Source of the DNA: Compostimonas suwonensis
Lineage (GTDB): Bacteria; Actinomycetota; Actinomycetes; Actinomycetales; Microbacteriaceae
DNA length: 64,000 bases
NCBI RefSeq assembly: GCF_002797855.1
Contig: NZ_PGFB01000005.1
Span: 1-64,000 of the forward strand
Direction of reading: 5' to 3'
The stretch's first letter is position 1, and every line of letters starts with the position of its first letter. The notes beneath the pieces are model-generated. The model was given only the letters and a program-made list of their open reading frames with translations. It did no database searches and was not told where the DNA came from. Both the position numbers and the translations under genes were made by a program. Positions 7,527-16,368 of the stretch are shown here, piece after piece.

Positions 7527-9518
7527 ATGAGCAACGCCACCACCCCACGACGCCGCCTCTTCCGCCGCCCCAGCGCCGACGAGGGGCCACGCGCCCGCTT
7601 CCGCCAGCTGCTGCCCTACCTCTTCGAGCACAAGGGGGTGCTCGCCGTCGTGGTCGTGCTGAGCATCATCGGCGCCGCGGCATCCCTCGGCCAGCCCCTG
7701 CTCGTGAGCCAGGTCATCACCGTCGTGCAGGCCGGTGAGATGCTCGACGGCCTGGTCTGGGCCCTCATCGGGCTCGTTGTGCTCTCGGGCGTGGTGAGCG
7801 GCGTGCAGCACTACCTGCTGCAGCGCACGGGCACGAGCGTTGTGCTCTCCGCCCGCCGGCAGCTCGTGCGGAGGATGCTCCACCTGCCGATCAGCGAGTT
7901 CGACCAGCGCCGCACGGGCGACCTCGTCTCCCGCGTGGGAAGCGACACGACCCTGCTCTACGCCGTGCTCACCCAGGGGCTCGTCGACGCGATCGGCGGC
8001 TCGCTCGTCTTCGTGGGCGCGCTCGTCGCGATGCTCATCATCGATCCCGTGCTGCTTGGGCTGACCGTGCTCGTGATCGCCGTCTCGATCATCGTCGTCG
8101 GGGCGCTCTCCGGCCGCATCCGCGTCGCGAGCCAGAAGCAGCAGCAGAAGGTCGGCGACCTGGCCGCGAGCGTCGAGCGCGCGATCAGCGCCGTGCGCAC
8201 CGTGCGCGCGGCGAACGCGACCGACCGCGAGCTGCGCGTCGTCGAAGAGGAGGCCCAGGGCGCGTGGCGCATGGGCGTCCGGGTCGCCAAGATCTCCGCG
8301 CTCGTCGTCCCCATCGCGGGCATCGCCATGCAGGTGTCGTTCCTCGTGGTGCTCGGCGTCGGCGGCTTCCGGGTCGCGGCCGGCGACATCACGATCGCGA
8401 GCCTCGTCTCCTTCATCCTGTTCCTCTTTATGATGATCATGCCTCTCGGCCAGGCCTTCGGCGCCGTGACCTCGGTCAACTCGGCGCTCGGCGCGCTCGG
8501 GCGCATCCAGGAGATCATCGACCTGCCGACCGAAGACCAGTTCGACCGCGACATCGCCCCGCTCGCCATGACCGTGGGCGCCGCCAACGAGGCCGTGAAC
8601 CCGGATGCCCCGGCCATCGAGTTCGAGGCCGTGCACTTCGCCTATGCGGCCGCCGCCCCGCCCGCCCACGACGAGGTCGACATCACGCTCACTCCCGCGG
8701 CCGCGAGAAACCCGCTGACCGAGATCGCCGACCTCGCCGACGGCTCCCCGCGTCTGCACGAGGGCGGGATCACCGTCACGGAGACGGGCGAGATCGCCGG
8801 CGGCGCCGGAGACCCGGATGACGGCGACGACGTTCGCCGGGTCGTGCTCGACGGCATCTCCTTCAGCGCTCCCCGAGGCAAGCGCACCGCTCTCGTGGGC
8901 CCGTCCGGCGCGGGCAAGAGCACCATCCTCGCGCTCATCGAGCGGTTCTACGATCCGAACGAGGGCGTCGTCCGGCTCGGCGGCATCGACATCCGCACCC
9001 TCGACCGCCGGGCGCTGCGTTCGCAGATCGGCTACGTCGAGCAAGACGCCCCCGTGCTCGCGGGCTCGCTGCGCGACAATCTGACCCTCGCCGCCCCCGA
9101 CGCGAGCGACGCGGACTGCATCGAGGTGCTGCACGCCGTGAACCTCGGCGAGGTGCTCGCCCGCAGCGACGACGGGCTCGACGCACCCGTCGGGGAAGAC
9201 GGCATCATGCTCTCGGGCGGCGAGCGCCAGCGCCTCGCGATCGCTCGCGCGCTGCTCGCGGCCCCGCCCATCCTGCTGCTCGACGAGTCGACCTCGAGCC
9301 TCGACGGCCTCAACGAGCAGCTGCTGCGCGTCGCGATCGACGCGGTCGCCGAGAACCGCACGCTCATCGTGATCGCCCATCGCCTCTCGACGGTCGTCGA
9401 CAGCGACCAGATCGTGGTCATGGACCACGGCCGCGTCGTCGGCGTCGGCACCCACTCCGAGCTCGTCGTCTCGACGCCCCTCTACCGCGACCTCGCGAAG
9501 CACCAGCTGCTCGTCTGA
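7527..9518 (+). CDS. ABC exporter, fused membrane and ATPase domains
   Basis: A 663-residue half-transporter. Residues 1-350 form the six-helix exporter membrane domain. The ATPase domain has Walker A GPSGAGKSTILALIERF near residue 457, signature LSGGERQRLAIARALL, Walker B ILLLDESTSSLDG and the switch histidine in IVIAHRLSTV. The start is an ATG with AGAAAGAG upstream. A striking oddity is an acidic insertion of about 60 residues (roughly 375-437) between the first ATPase strand (FEAVHFAYAAAA) and VVLDGISF, where relatives have only a few residues. The family exports lipids or drugs; the substrate is unknown. It lies behind a small HTH gene that may control it. Confidence 0.92.
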   Translation: MSNATTPRRRLFRRPSADEGPRARFRQLLPYLFEHKGVLAVVVVLSIIGAAASLGQPLLVSQVITVVQAGEMLDGLVWALIGLVVLSGVVSGVQHYLLQRTGTSVVLSARRQLVRRMLHLPISEFDQRRTGDLVSRVGSDTTLLYAVLTQGLVDAIGGSLVFVGALVAMLIIDPVLLGLTVLVIAVSIIVVGALSGRIRVASQKQQQKVGDLAASVERAISAVRTVRAANATDRELRVVEEEAQGAWRMGVRVAKISALVVPIAGIAMQVSFLVVLGVGGFRVAAGDITIASLVSFILFLFMMIMPLGQAFGAVTSVNSALGALGRIQEIIDLPTEDQFDRDIAPLAMTVGAANEAVNPDAPAIEFEAVHFAYAAAAPPAHDEVDITLTPAAARNPLTEIADLADGSPRLHEGGITVTETGEIAGGAGDPDDGDDVRRVVLDGISFSAPRGKRTALVGPSGAGKSTILALIERFYDPNEGVVRLGGIDIRTLDRRALRSQIGYVEQDAPVLAGSLRDNLTLAAPDASDADCIEVLHAVNLGEVLARSDDGLDAPVGEDGIMLSGGERQRLAIARALLAAPPILLLDESTSSLDGLNEQLLRVAIDAVAENRTLIVIAHRLSTVVDSDQIVVMDHGRVVGVGTHSELVVSTPLYRDLAKHQLLV

Positions 9519-9530
9519 TCGGCACGCCGT

Positions 9531-9568
9531 CCGGCACCCGGGGGCAGGGCTATCCGCCCGGGTGCCGG
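9531..9568 (+). terminator. 12-bp perfect stem-loop after the ABC exporter
   Basis: CCGGCACCCGGG at 9531-9542 pairs perfectly with CCCGGGTGCCGG at 9557-9568 across a 14-base loop. It begins 13 bases after the stop codon of the exporter. There is no T-run, so it would be a GC-rich actinobacterial-style terminator. Confidence 0.65.
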
Positions 9569-9616
9569 GCGCGGTACAGTCGCAGCACACCGCTGCGCGT
9601 CGCGGTCGACGAGAGG

Positions 9617-10009
9617 ATGGCCATCGTGGGCTTCTGGGATGTTATCTGGCTCCTGATCTGGAGCTTCGTGATGGTCTCCTACCTGATCGTGTTCTTCCTG
9701 ATCATCGTCGACCTGTTCCGCGACCACACCCTCAACGGATGGTGGAAGGCGCTGTGGATCGTGCTGCTGTTCTTCATTCCCTTCCTCACGGCCATCGTGT
9801 ACCTCGTCGTCCGCGGCACGGCCATGGCGCAGCGCTACCAGGGGAACGACCCACGGCCGGTCGACGACACCGAGCAGTACCTCGCGTACCGGCCGAGCGA
9901 CACCCCGGCATCCGACATCCACCGCGCCAAGGAGCTGCTCGACCGCGGCGTCATCTCGCAGGGCGAGTTCGAGGCGCTCAAAGACAAGGCGCTCGGCCAC
10001 AAGTTCTGA
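9617..10009 (+). CDS. Membrane protein with PLDc_N and SHOCT domains
   Basis: A 130-residue protein. The N-terminal 75 residues have two hydrophobic helices (roughly 8-30 and 42-66) of the PLDc_N or phospholipase-D-N-terminus type. The last 35 residues form a SHOCT domain (IHRAKELLDRGVISQGEFEALKDKAL), a short oligomerisation module. Two starts are possible: the ATG at 9617, which has GAGAGG immediately next to it, or the GTG at 9626, where the same GAGAGG has ideal spacing. The gene stands alone between a terminator-like hairpin and convergent genes. Its function is unknown. Confidence 0.85.
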   Translation: MAIVGFWDVIWLLIWSFVMVSYLIVFFLIIVDLFRDHTLNGWWKALWIVLLFFIPFLTAIVYLVVRGTAMAQRYQGNDPRPVDDTEQYLAYRPSDTPASDIHRAKELLDRGVISQGEFEALKDKALGHKF

Positions 10010-10053
10010 CGCGGCTCAGCTGACGCGGCTCGGTCGGCTCGGTCGCAGCGGGC

Positions 10054-10857
10054 TCAGCGTACGAGTGCGAACATCGCGACGGCAGCGGCAGCGGCGACGT
10101 TGAGCGAGTCGATGCCGTGCGCCATCGGGATCTGCACAGCGACATCCGCCACGTCGATCGCGGCCTCCGTGAGCCCGTGCCCCTCCGCGCCGAGCACCAT
10201 GGCCACTCGCTCGGGCGCGCGCGCGGCGTAGTCGCGCAACGAGACGGCGTGCGGCGTCAACGCGAGGGCCGCGATCTCGAAACCGGATGCCGCGAGCTGA
10301 GGCCCGAGCTCGCTCCACTCCCCGGCGCGACCCCACGGCACCTGCAGCACGGTGCCCATGCTCACACGGATGGCGCGGCGGTAGAACGGGTCGGAGCACC
10401 TCGGCGTCACGAGCACGGCGTCCGCCCCGATCGCGCCGACGGAGCGGAAGATCGCACCCACGTTGGTCGGGTCGGCGACGTCTTCGAGAACGACCACCCG
10501 GCGAGCGTGCGCGAGCAGTGCTTCGACGCCGGGAAGCTCCGGCCGGTTCATCGAGGCGACGAGGCCGCGGTGCAGGATGTAGCCGGTGAGCTCGGCGAGC
10601 AGCTCGCCTGGCCCCACGAAGATCGGCACCTCCGGGTGGTCCCGCAGCAGCTCGACGGCCTCGTCGACGGCGCTGCCCAGAACGAGCACCGAACGCGGGC
10701 TGTGGCCGGCACGCAGAGCCCGCTCGAGCACAAGAGCCGATTCGGCCAGGTAGAGACCGTGCTGGGTTCCGCGGGCCTTGCGCAACGCGACATCCGTCTG
10801 GTGGGCGTAGTCGGCGAGGCGGGGATCGCTGAGATCCTCGACGGGGATGACGGGCAC
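10054..10857 (-). CDS. TrmH/SpoU-family RNA 2'-O-methyltransferase
   Basis: A SPOUT-class enzyme that would methylate a ribose in rRNA or tRNA using S-adenosylmethionine. The N-terminal 100 residues form an RNA-substrate domain (GLYLAESALVLERALRAGH). The C-terminal knotted domain carries the three SpoU motifs: DVADPTNVGAIFRSVGAIGA, VLGAEGHGL and IPMAHGIDSLNVAAAAAVAM. The start is the GTG at 10857, giving 267 residues; it overlaps the stop region of the upstream SRPBCC gene, so the two are probably co-translated. The much longer open frame upstream is a shadow of that gene. The modified position cannot be told from sequence. Confidence 0.9.
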   Translation of the reverse strand: MPVIPVEDLSDPRLADYAHQTDVALRKARGTQHGLYLAESALVLERALRAGHSPRSVLVLGSAVDEAVELLRDHPEVPIFVGPGELLAELTGYILHRGLVASMNRPELPGVEALLAHARRVVVLEDVADPTNVGAIFRSVGAIGADAVLVTPRCSDPFYRRAIRVSMGTVLQVPWGRAGEWSELGPQLAASGFEIAALALTPHAVSLRDYAARAPERVAMVLGAEGHGLTEAAIDVADVAVQIPMAHGIDSLNVAAAAAVAMFALVR

Positions 10858-10859
10858 GG

Positions 10860-11906
10860 TCAGCTGTCCGCCCCAGTGTAGAGGCGGAAGAGGGCGTCCC
10901 AGCGGTCGACGGGGAAGGCGAACTGGGCGCCGTCTATCGCCTGGCTGAGGGCGTCGAGCTGCAGGTGCCAGGCCGCGAGCACCTCGTGCGCGGCCTCCTC
11001 CGAGGCCTGCGGGTCGAGCAGGTGGGTGAGCTCGAGGGTGGTGCCGGGCGCGACCGGCTCCGCGATGCGCCAGCGGACGATGCTGTTGGGCACACCCTCG
11101 CTGTGCCAGGTGTAGTCGAGGCGGCGGTTCGGCTCGGCCGCGAGCACCTCGCCCCGCACCGGATGCCCGTTGAAGTCGAGCTCGACGCGGCCGCCCTCCC
11201 GTGGCTCGACGACCCCGTCGGTCAGCCAGCGACGCAGGCTGCGCGAATCGGTGAGCGCGCTCCAGACCTCGTCGGGGCGGTGCGGCAGCAGCCGTTCGAA
11301 CCGCACGGCGGGCCGGCCGTCGAGCTCGAGCTGCACCCCCAGGCTCTTCGAGTAGCCGAACTCGCGCGCATAGGCGTCGCGCAGGGCGAGCCACTGCTCA
11401 GGGTCGCCGCTCGGCTCGCGGTCGTCGAGGACGTCGTCGAGCGCGTCGAGCAGGCCCTGCCAGCCCGCGCCGCCCTCGGTGATGAACTCGGCGCTCGGCG
11501 ACGTCGTCGTGAAGGAGAGGATCGTCGTGCCCTCGTCGACGGGGGCGAGCCGCCACCGCACGATGGATGCCGCGCCGAGCTCGTCGATCCAACTCGCTTC
11601 GAGCACGCCGGCACCGGAGTGCACGACGCCCTCCGAGGGCTCCGCGCTCTCGGCGCCGTCCGGCGCGTCGAGCCGCCGCACGCTCCCCGAGGCGAGAAGC
11701 CGCCCGCGGCCCGTGAGACGGTAGGAGCGACCGACGGCGTAGGGGCGATCCAGCCGGCCGAGCCAGCGTTGCAGCTGCCTCGGCTCCGTGAGCGCCTGCC
11801 AGACCTCCCCGACCGGGTGACCGAGCACCCGCTCGAAGCCCACGACGAAGCCGTCGACGGTGAGCTGGATGACGCCGTTCGGAATGAAACGGTCCGTGCG
11901 GTTCAT
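10860..11906 (-). CDS. Tandem SRPBCC (AHSA1-like) domain protein
   Basis: A 348-residue protein made of two START-like SRPBCC domains, each of the Aha1/AHSA1 type. Each domain starts with a strand ending FERxLxHxxxEVWxALTxxxxLxRWL (first near residue 24, second near 210) and ends with a long C-terminal helix. No catalytic residues are obvious; such domains bind hydrophobic ligands. Two full copies in one chain is less common than a single domain. It is transcribed ahead of, and practically overlaps, the RNA methyltransferase gene. Its function is unknown. Confidence 0.82.
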   Translation of the reverse strand: MNRTDRFIPNGVIQLTVDGFVVGFERVLGHPVGEVWQALTEPRQLQRWLGRLDRPYAVGRSYRLTGRGRLLASGSVRRLDAPDGAESAEPSEGVVHSGAGVLEASWIDELGAASIVRWRLAPVDEGTTILSFTTTSPSAEFITEGGAGWQGLLDALDDVLDDREPSGDPEQWLALRDAYAREFGYSKSLGVQLELDGRPAVRFERLLPHRPDEVWSALTDSRSLRRWLTDGVVEPREGGRVELDFNGHPVRGEVLAAEPNRRLDYTWHSEGVPNSIVRWRIAEPVAPGTTLELTHLLDPQASEEAAHEVLAAWHLQLDALSQAIDGAQFAFPVDRWDALFRLYTGADS

Positions 11907-11945
11907 CCTCCGACTCTACCGAGCGGCTCCGGCGACCTCGACCAG

Positions 11946-11974
11946 GCGCCTCACATCCGCGCGCCTCACATCCG
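11946..11974. repeat. 15-bp tandem duplication at the end of pckG
   Basis: GCGCCTCACATCCG occurs at 11946-11959 and again at 11961-11974, a period of 15 bases. The second copy contains the stop codon and last codons of pckG; the first copy lies just downstream, so the gene has a duplicated tail end. Confidence 0.7.
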
Positions 11975-13825
11975 GGCGAGCTTGTACCGCAGCGAGTCGA
12001 GCTCGGCTCGCAGCGCCGCCGGGACCCGCCCGTCGAAGGTGTCGAAGTAGGCCTCGATCGAATCGCACTCCTGAGCCCAGGTCTGCGGGTCGACGGCGAA
12101 GAGCTCGTCGAGCGCCTCCTCGTCGAGCGCGAGCCCGTCGAGGTCGAGCTCGGAGCGCTGCGGCATCCGCCCGATCGGGGTGTCGTAGCCGGATGCCCCG
12201 CGCTCGACCCTGCGCACGATCCACTCGAGCACCCGGGCGTTCTCGCCGAAGCCCGGCCAGAGGTAGCCGCCCTGCGCGTCTTGGCGGAACCAGTTCACCT
12301 GGAACACCGCAGGGGCCTTCGAGCCGAGGCCCGCGCCGACCGTGAGCCAGTGCGCCCAGTAGTCGGCCATGTTGTATCCGCAGAAGGGCAGCATCGCGAA
12401 GGGATCGCGGCGCAGCTCCCCCACCCGGCCCTCGGCGGCGGCCGTCTTCTCCGAGGAGAGGGTCGCGCCGATGAAGACGCCGTGCTGCCAGTCACGGGCC
12501 TCGACCACGAGCGGCACGTTGCTCGCGCGTCGGCCGCCGAAGATGATCGCGTCGAGCGGCACGCCGGCGGCGGCCTCCCAGTCGTCGGCGATCGTGGGGC
12601 ACTGGGCGGCGCTCACGGTGAAGCGCGAGTTGGGGTGCGCGGCGGGGCGACCCGAGTCGGGGGTCCAGTCCTCGCCCCGCCAGTCGACGAGGTGCGCCGG
12701 AGGAACCTCGCTGAGCCCCTCCCACCAGACGTCGCCGTCATGGCGCAGGGCGACGTTCGTGAAGATCGTGTTGCCCCAGAGGGTCTCGACGGCGACCTCG
12801 TTGGTCGCCGGCCCCGTGCCGGGAGCGACACCGAAGAAGCCCGCCTCGGGGTTGATCGCCCAGAGCCGGCCGTCGGGGCCGGGCCGGAGCCAGGCGATGT
12901 CGTCGCCGATCGTCTCGACGCGCCACCCCGGCAGGGCCGGACGCATCATCGCGAGGTTCGTCTTCCCGCAGGCGGAGGGGAATGCGGCCGCGATGTGGTA
13001 GCTGCGACCCTCGGGCGAGGTGATCTTGATCGTGAGCATGTGCTCGGCGAGCCAGCCCTCGTCGCGGGCCATGACCGACGCGATCCGCAGGGCGAAGGAC
13101 TTCTTCGGCAGGATCGCGTTGCCGCCGTAGCCGGAGCCGTACGACCAGACCTCGCGCGACTCGGGGAAGTGCACGATGTACTTCTGCGGGTTGCAGGGCC
13201 ACGCGACATCCTCTCGCCGTTCGCCGTGGGCGTCGACGAGCGGGTAGCCCACACTGTGCACGGTCGGCACCCAGCGCTCGCCCGCCTCGATGAGCTCGAG
13301 CGGAGCGGAGCCCATCCGGGTCATCACGCCGAGGCTCACGACGACGTAGGGCGAGTCGGTCAGCTGCACGCCGAGCTGGGAGATCGGGCCGCCGACCGGG
13401 CCCATCGAGAACGGCACGACGTACATCGTGCGGCCGCGCATGCTCCCCTCGAAGACCTCGGCGAGCTCGGCGCGCATCTGCGACGGCTCGCGCCAGTTGT
13501 TCGTGGGGCCGGCGTCGCCCTCGTCGACGGAGCAGATGAAGGTGCGGTCTTCGACCCGAGCGACGTCGCTCGGGTCGGTGCGGGCGAGGAAGCTGTTGGG
13601 CCGCCACTCCGGGTTGAGCCGGATGAGCTTGCCCTCCGCCACGAGCTGCATCGTGAGCAGGTGCGCCTCGCGCTGCGAACCGTCGCACCAGACGATCGCG
13701 TCGGGCTGGACGAGGGCCTGCATCTGATCGACCCAGGCGAGCAGGGCGGGGTCGGTGGTCGTGCGCGCACCGGCGTACGGCGCGGATGCCGCGACCTCCA
13801 CGGTCGGCCTCTCAGTGGTCGTCAT
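11966..13825 (-). CDS. pckG: Phosphoenolpyruvate carboxykinase (GTP)
   Basis: Converts oxaloacetate plus GTP to phosphoenolpyruvate, CO2 and GDP, the first committed step of gluconeogenesis. The kinase P-loop is in [15 protein letters not shown], and other family signatures are [19 protein letters not shown], the WKGExW-like stretch near [15 protein letters not shown], and [19 protein letters not shown]. Length is 619 residues from the ATG at 13825, which follows GAGAAGG at nine bases; the open frame further upstream is not conserved. The gene is divergent from a ramB-type regulator, with an AT-richer 167-base region between them. Confidence 0.96.
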   Translation of the reverse strand: MTTTERPTVEVAASAPYAGARTTTDPALLAWVDQMQALVQPDAIVWCDGSQREAHLLTMQLVAEGKLIRLNPEWRPNSFLARTDPSDVARVEDRTFICSVDEGDAGPTNNWREPSQMRAELAEVFEGSMRGRTMYVVPFSMGPVGGPISQLGVQLTDSPYVVVSLGVMTRMGSAPLELIEAGERWVPTVHSVGYPLVDAHGERREDVAWPCNPQKYIVHFPESREVWSYGSGYGGNAILPKKSFALRIASVMARDEGWLAEHMLTIKITSPEGRSYHIAAAFPSACGKTNLAMMRPALPGWRVETIGDDIAWLRPGPDGRLWAINPEAGFFGVAPGTGPATNEVAVETLWGNTIFTNVALRHDGDVWWEGLSEVPPAHLVDWRGEDWTPDSGRPAAHPNSRFTVSAAQCPTIADDWEAAAGVPLDAIIFGGRRASNVPLVVEARDWQHGVFIGATLSSEKTAAAEGRVGELRRDPFAMLPFCGYNMADYWAHWLTVGAGLGSKAPAVFQVNWFRQDAQGGYLWPGFGENARVLEWIVRRVERGASGYDTPIGRMPQRSELDLDGLALDEEALDELFAVDPQTWAQECDSIEAYFDTFDGRVPAALRAELDSLRYKLARM

Positions 13826-13992
13826 CGTGGTCACCCTTCTCTCTTCTGTCGTCGTCGCCGGCCCGAAGCTACGGGCGTACGCCATTGATCCGGCCGGTAA
13901 ATCGGTGGATATATTCAACTCTGCGCGCATTTTCCGCGATCTGATCCGAGGAGATCTGTGAATAACTTCATTTCTTTCGATATTGTGAAGGA
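13826..13992. promoter_or_regulatory. Divergent pckG/ramB promoter region
   Basis: This stretch is notably AT-rich around 13905-13990. TATTGT at 13981-13986 lies exactly six bases before the ATG of ramB, the spacing expected for a leaderless transcript. The segment CTTCA..TGAAG (about 13967-13989) is an inverted repeat overlapping that -10 box and is a candidate autoregulatory site. RamB is known in Corynebacterium to act on acetate and gluconeogenic genes; binding here is inference. Confidence 0.45.
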
Positions 13993-15444
13993 ATGGCAAC
14001 GCAGCTCACCGGCACGACCGACCTGACCACGCTCGGCCATCGCATCCGGCACTTCCGGGCTGCGGCCGGCCTCACCCTCGACGCCCTCGGCTCGCGGATC
14101 GGCGTCGCACCCAGTCAGCTCTCCCTCATCGAGAACGGCAAACGCGAGCCCCGGGTCTCGACCCTGCAGGCGATCGCGAACGCGCTCGGCGTGAGCCTCT
14201 CGCACCTGCTCGACGAGCAGCCGCCGTCCACGCGCGCCGCCCTGGAGATCGAGCTCGCCCGCGCCCAGGCCGGAAGCCTCTACGCCTCCCTCGGCCTGCC
14301 GTCGATCAAACCCGGCCGCTCGATGCCGACCGAGGCCCTCGAGGCCGTGGTCGGCCTGCACCGCGAGCTCTCCCGCCGCGCGAGCGAGGCGATCGCGACA
14401 CCCGAGGAGGCCCGCAGGGCCAACACCGAGCTGCGCGAGACGATGCGGGAACGCGACAACTACCTGCCCGAGATCGAGGAGCTCGCCGAGGAGCGGGTGC
14501 GCGCGAGCGGCCACCGCGCGGGCGCGCTCACCCACCGCGAGGTGAGCATCATGGCCGAGCAGCTCGGCTTCTCGCTCATCTACGCCGACGACCTCCCGCA
14601 CTCGGCCCGTTCGGTCACCGATCTCGAGAACGGGCGCATCTACCTGCCGCCGGCCTCCATCCCCGGCGGGCACGGCCTGCGCTCGATGGCTCTGCAGGCG
14701 ATGGCGCACCGGCTGCTCGGCCACGAACGACCGGGCAGCTACGCCGAGTTCCTGCACCAGCGGCTCGAGATCAACTACTTCGCCGCGGCGTGCCTGATGC
14801 CGCGCGACGCCGCCGTCGGGTTCCTGCGCACCGCGAAGGGCGATCGCGAGCTCGCCGTCGAGGATTTCCGCGACGCCTTCGGCGTCACCCACGAAGCGGC
14901 CTCGCTGCGGCTCACGAACCTCGCGACCTCGCACCTCGACATCCGGATGCACTTCCTGCGGGTGGGCGGCGACGGCGCTCTCTACAAGGGCTACGAGAAC
15001 GACGGCATCCCGCTGCCCGCCGACGTCACGGGCGCGATCGAGGGCCAGTTCGTCTGCCGGAACTGGAGCGCACGCTCGGCCTTCACCCGCACCAATCGCA
15101 CGACCGAGCTCTACCAGTACACCGACACCCCTGCGGGAACCTATTGGTGCGCGACCCAGACCGGGCACACCTCGGCCGACCACTTCTCGATCACCGTCGG
15201 CGTGCCCTTCGACGAGGCGAAATGGTTCCGCGGGCGCGAGACGACGACCCGGGCGGTCTCCACCTGCCCCGACGAGAACTGCTGCCGACGGCCCACGGGC
15301 GCCCTCGCCGAACGCTGGGCGTCGCAGTCGTGGCCGAGCGCCAGGCTGCACGCGCACATCCTGTCGCCGCTGCCGTCGGGAACCTTCCCCGGCGTCGACG
15401 ACTCCGAGGTCTACGAGTTCCTCGAGAGCCACTCAGCGCAGTAG
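13993..15444 (+). CDS. ramB: RamB-type XRE regulator of carbon metabolism
   Basis: A 483-residue regulator. Residues 10-70 form an XRE helix-turn-helix ([20 protein letters not shown] then [19 protein letters not shown]). Residues 180-320 match the IrrE/ImmA-like DUF955 domain but with [15 protein letters not shown] rather than a clean HExxH zinc motif. The C-terminal third matches DUF2083, with conserved cysteines ([20 protein letters not shown]). This architecture is that of RamB, which represses acetate and glyoxylate genes in Corynebacterium. Its divergence from pckG suggests it governs gluconeogenesis here. The gene is probably leaderless. Confidence 0.85.
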   Translation: MATQLTGTTDLTTLGHRIRHFRAAAGLTLDALGSRIGVAPSQLSLIENGKREPRVSTLQAIANALGVSLSHLLDEQPPSTRAALEIELARAQAGSLYASLGLPSIKPGRSMPTEALEAVVGLHRELSRRASEAIATPEEARRANTELRETMRERDNYLPEIEELAEERVRASGHRAGALTHREVSIMAEQLGFSLIYADDLPHSARSVTDLENGRIYLPPASIPGGHGLRSMALQAMAHRLLGHERPGSYAEFLHQRLEINYFAAACLMPRDAAVGFLRTAKGDRELAVEDFRDAFGVTHEAASLRLTNLATSHLDIRMHFLRVGGDGALYKGYENDGIPLPADVTGAIEGQFVCRNWSARSAFTRTNRTTELYQYTDTPAGTYWCATQTGHTSADHFSITVGVPFDEAKWFRGRETTTRAVSTCPDENCCRRPTGALAERWASQSWPSARLHAHILSPLPSGTFPGVDDSEVYEFLESHSAQ

Positions 15445-15461
15445 CCGCCCTCCCCGCGCTC

Positions 15462-15490
15462 ACCCAACCCAACCCAACCCAACCCAACCC
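15462..15490. repeat. Pentanucleotide AACCC array
   Basis: Almost six tandem copies of AACCC lie directly after ramB. The unit is a microsatellite and could vary in length through slippage. It abuts the left arm of the next inverted repeat. Confidence 0.85.
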
Positions 15491-15567
15491 AAAACGACGG
15501 AGATCCTGTCGAATAGGCGCCTTTTCTGCCGCAAACGGCCCGTTTCCGCGCAAATCTCCGTCGTTTT
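15491..15567. repeat. Inverted repeat with 14-bp arms and inner palindrome
   Basis: AAAACGACGGAGAT at 15491-15504 and its exact complement at 15554-15567 enclose 49 bases. Inside is a second palindrome, AAACGG-C-CCGTTT at 15533-15545. It lies between the convergent ends of ramB and the SDR gene, so it may serve as a bidirectional terminator. The A-run on one arm and T-run on the other fit that role in both directions. It also looks like a small mobile or REP-like repeat. Confidence 0.7.
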
Positions 15568-15607
15568 GAGTACACACACGGAGGGGGAGGGCGGGAGAGG
15601 CGCCGGG

Positions 15608-16366
15608 TCAGCGGGGCTGCATCCTGATGGCGCCGTCGAGGCGGATCGTCTCGCCGTTGAGCATCGGGTTGTCGACGATGTGCCGCACCAGCGCCGCGAA
15701 CTCGGCGGGGCGCCCGAGTCGCGACGGATGCGGCACCTGCGCCGCGAGGGAGTCCTGCGCCGCCTGCGGAAGCCCCGCCATCATGGGCGTCTCGAAGATG
15801 CCCGGCGCGATCGTCACGACGCGGATGAGGTGCGCCGCGAGCTCCCGCGCGAGAGGCAGCGTCATGGCGGCGACCCCGCCCTTCGACGCCGAGTACGCCA
15901 CCTGGCCGATCTGGCCGTCGAACGCCGCGACCGAGGCGGTCGTGACGATGACACCGCGTTCCTCGCCCTCGACCGGCGTGCGCTCGACCATGGCGGCCGC
16001 CGCGAGCCGCACGACGTTCAGGGTGCCGACGAGGTTGACGCGGACGACCCGCTCGAACTCGTCGAGGCCGAGCACCCCGCCCCGACCGAGCAGCTTGCCC
16101 GGGGTCGCGACGCCCGCGCACGCCACCACCACTCGCAGCGGGGCGAGCGCGGTCGCGGCATCCACCGCGGCCTGCGCGTCCGCCTCGCTCGTCACGTCGC
16201 CGGGAACGAAGACCCCGCCGAGCTCGGCCGCCCGCTCCTCGCCCGGCGATCCGGGCAGGTCGAGGATGACGACCCGCGACCCCGCCTCGGTCAGCTCCCG
16301 CGCGGTCGCGAGCCCGAGGCCCGATGCGCCGCCGGTGATGAGCGCGCTGCTGCCCGAGAGCTCCAT
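15608..16366 (-). CDS. SDR-family 3-hydroxyacyl-CoA dehydrogenase
   Basis: A 252-residue short-chain dehydrogenase. It has the NAD-binding motif [16 protein letters not shown], the structural motif NAG-like ACAGVA, and the catalytic triad in [20 protein letters not shown] with YxxxK (YSASK). The late segment [18 protein letters not shown] closely resembles type-2 3-hydroxyacyl-CoA dehydrogenases (HSD17B10-like). It is the last gene of an operon with a thiolase and an aldehyde dehydrogenase; its ATG overlaps the region of the thiolase stop. In that setting it probably oxidises a 3-hydroxyacyl-CoA in beta-oxidation or a related degradation route. Confidence 0.85.
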   Translation of the reverse strand: MELSGSSALITGGASGLGLATARELTEAGSRVVILDLPGSPGEERAAELGGVFVPGDVTSEADAQAAVDAATALAPLRVVVACAGVATPGKLLGRGGVLGLDEFERVVRVNLVGTLNVVRLAAAAMVERTPVEGEERGVIVTTASVAAFDGQIGQVAYSASKGGVAAMTLPLARELAAHLIRVVTIAPGIFETPMMAGLPQAAQDSLAAQVPHPSRLGRPAEFAALVRHIVDNPMLNGETIRLDGAIRMQPR

Positions 16367-16368
16367 CG

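Noticed and set aside
15462-15490. Telomere-like repeat
   Set aside because: Only about six AACCC units between ordinary chromosomal genes; nothing else suggests a replicon end.
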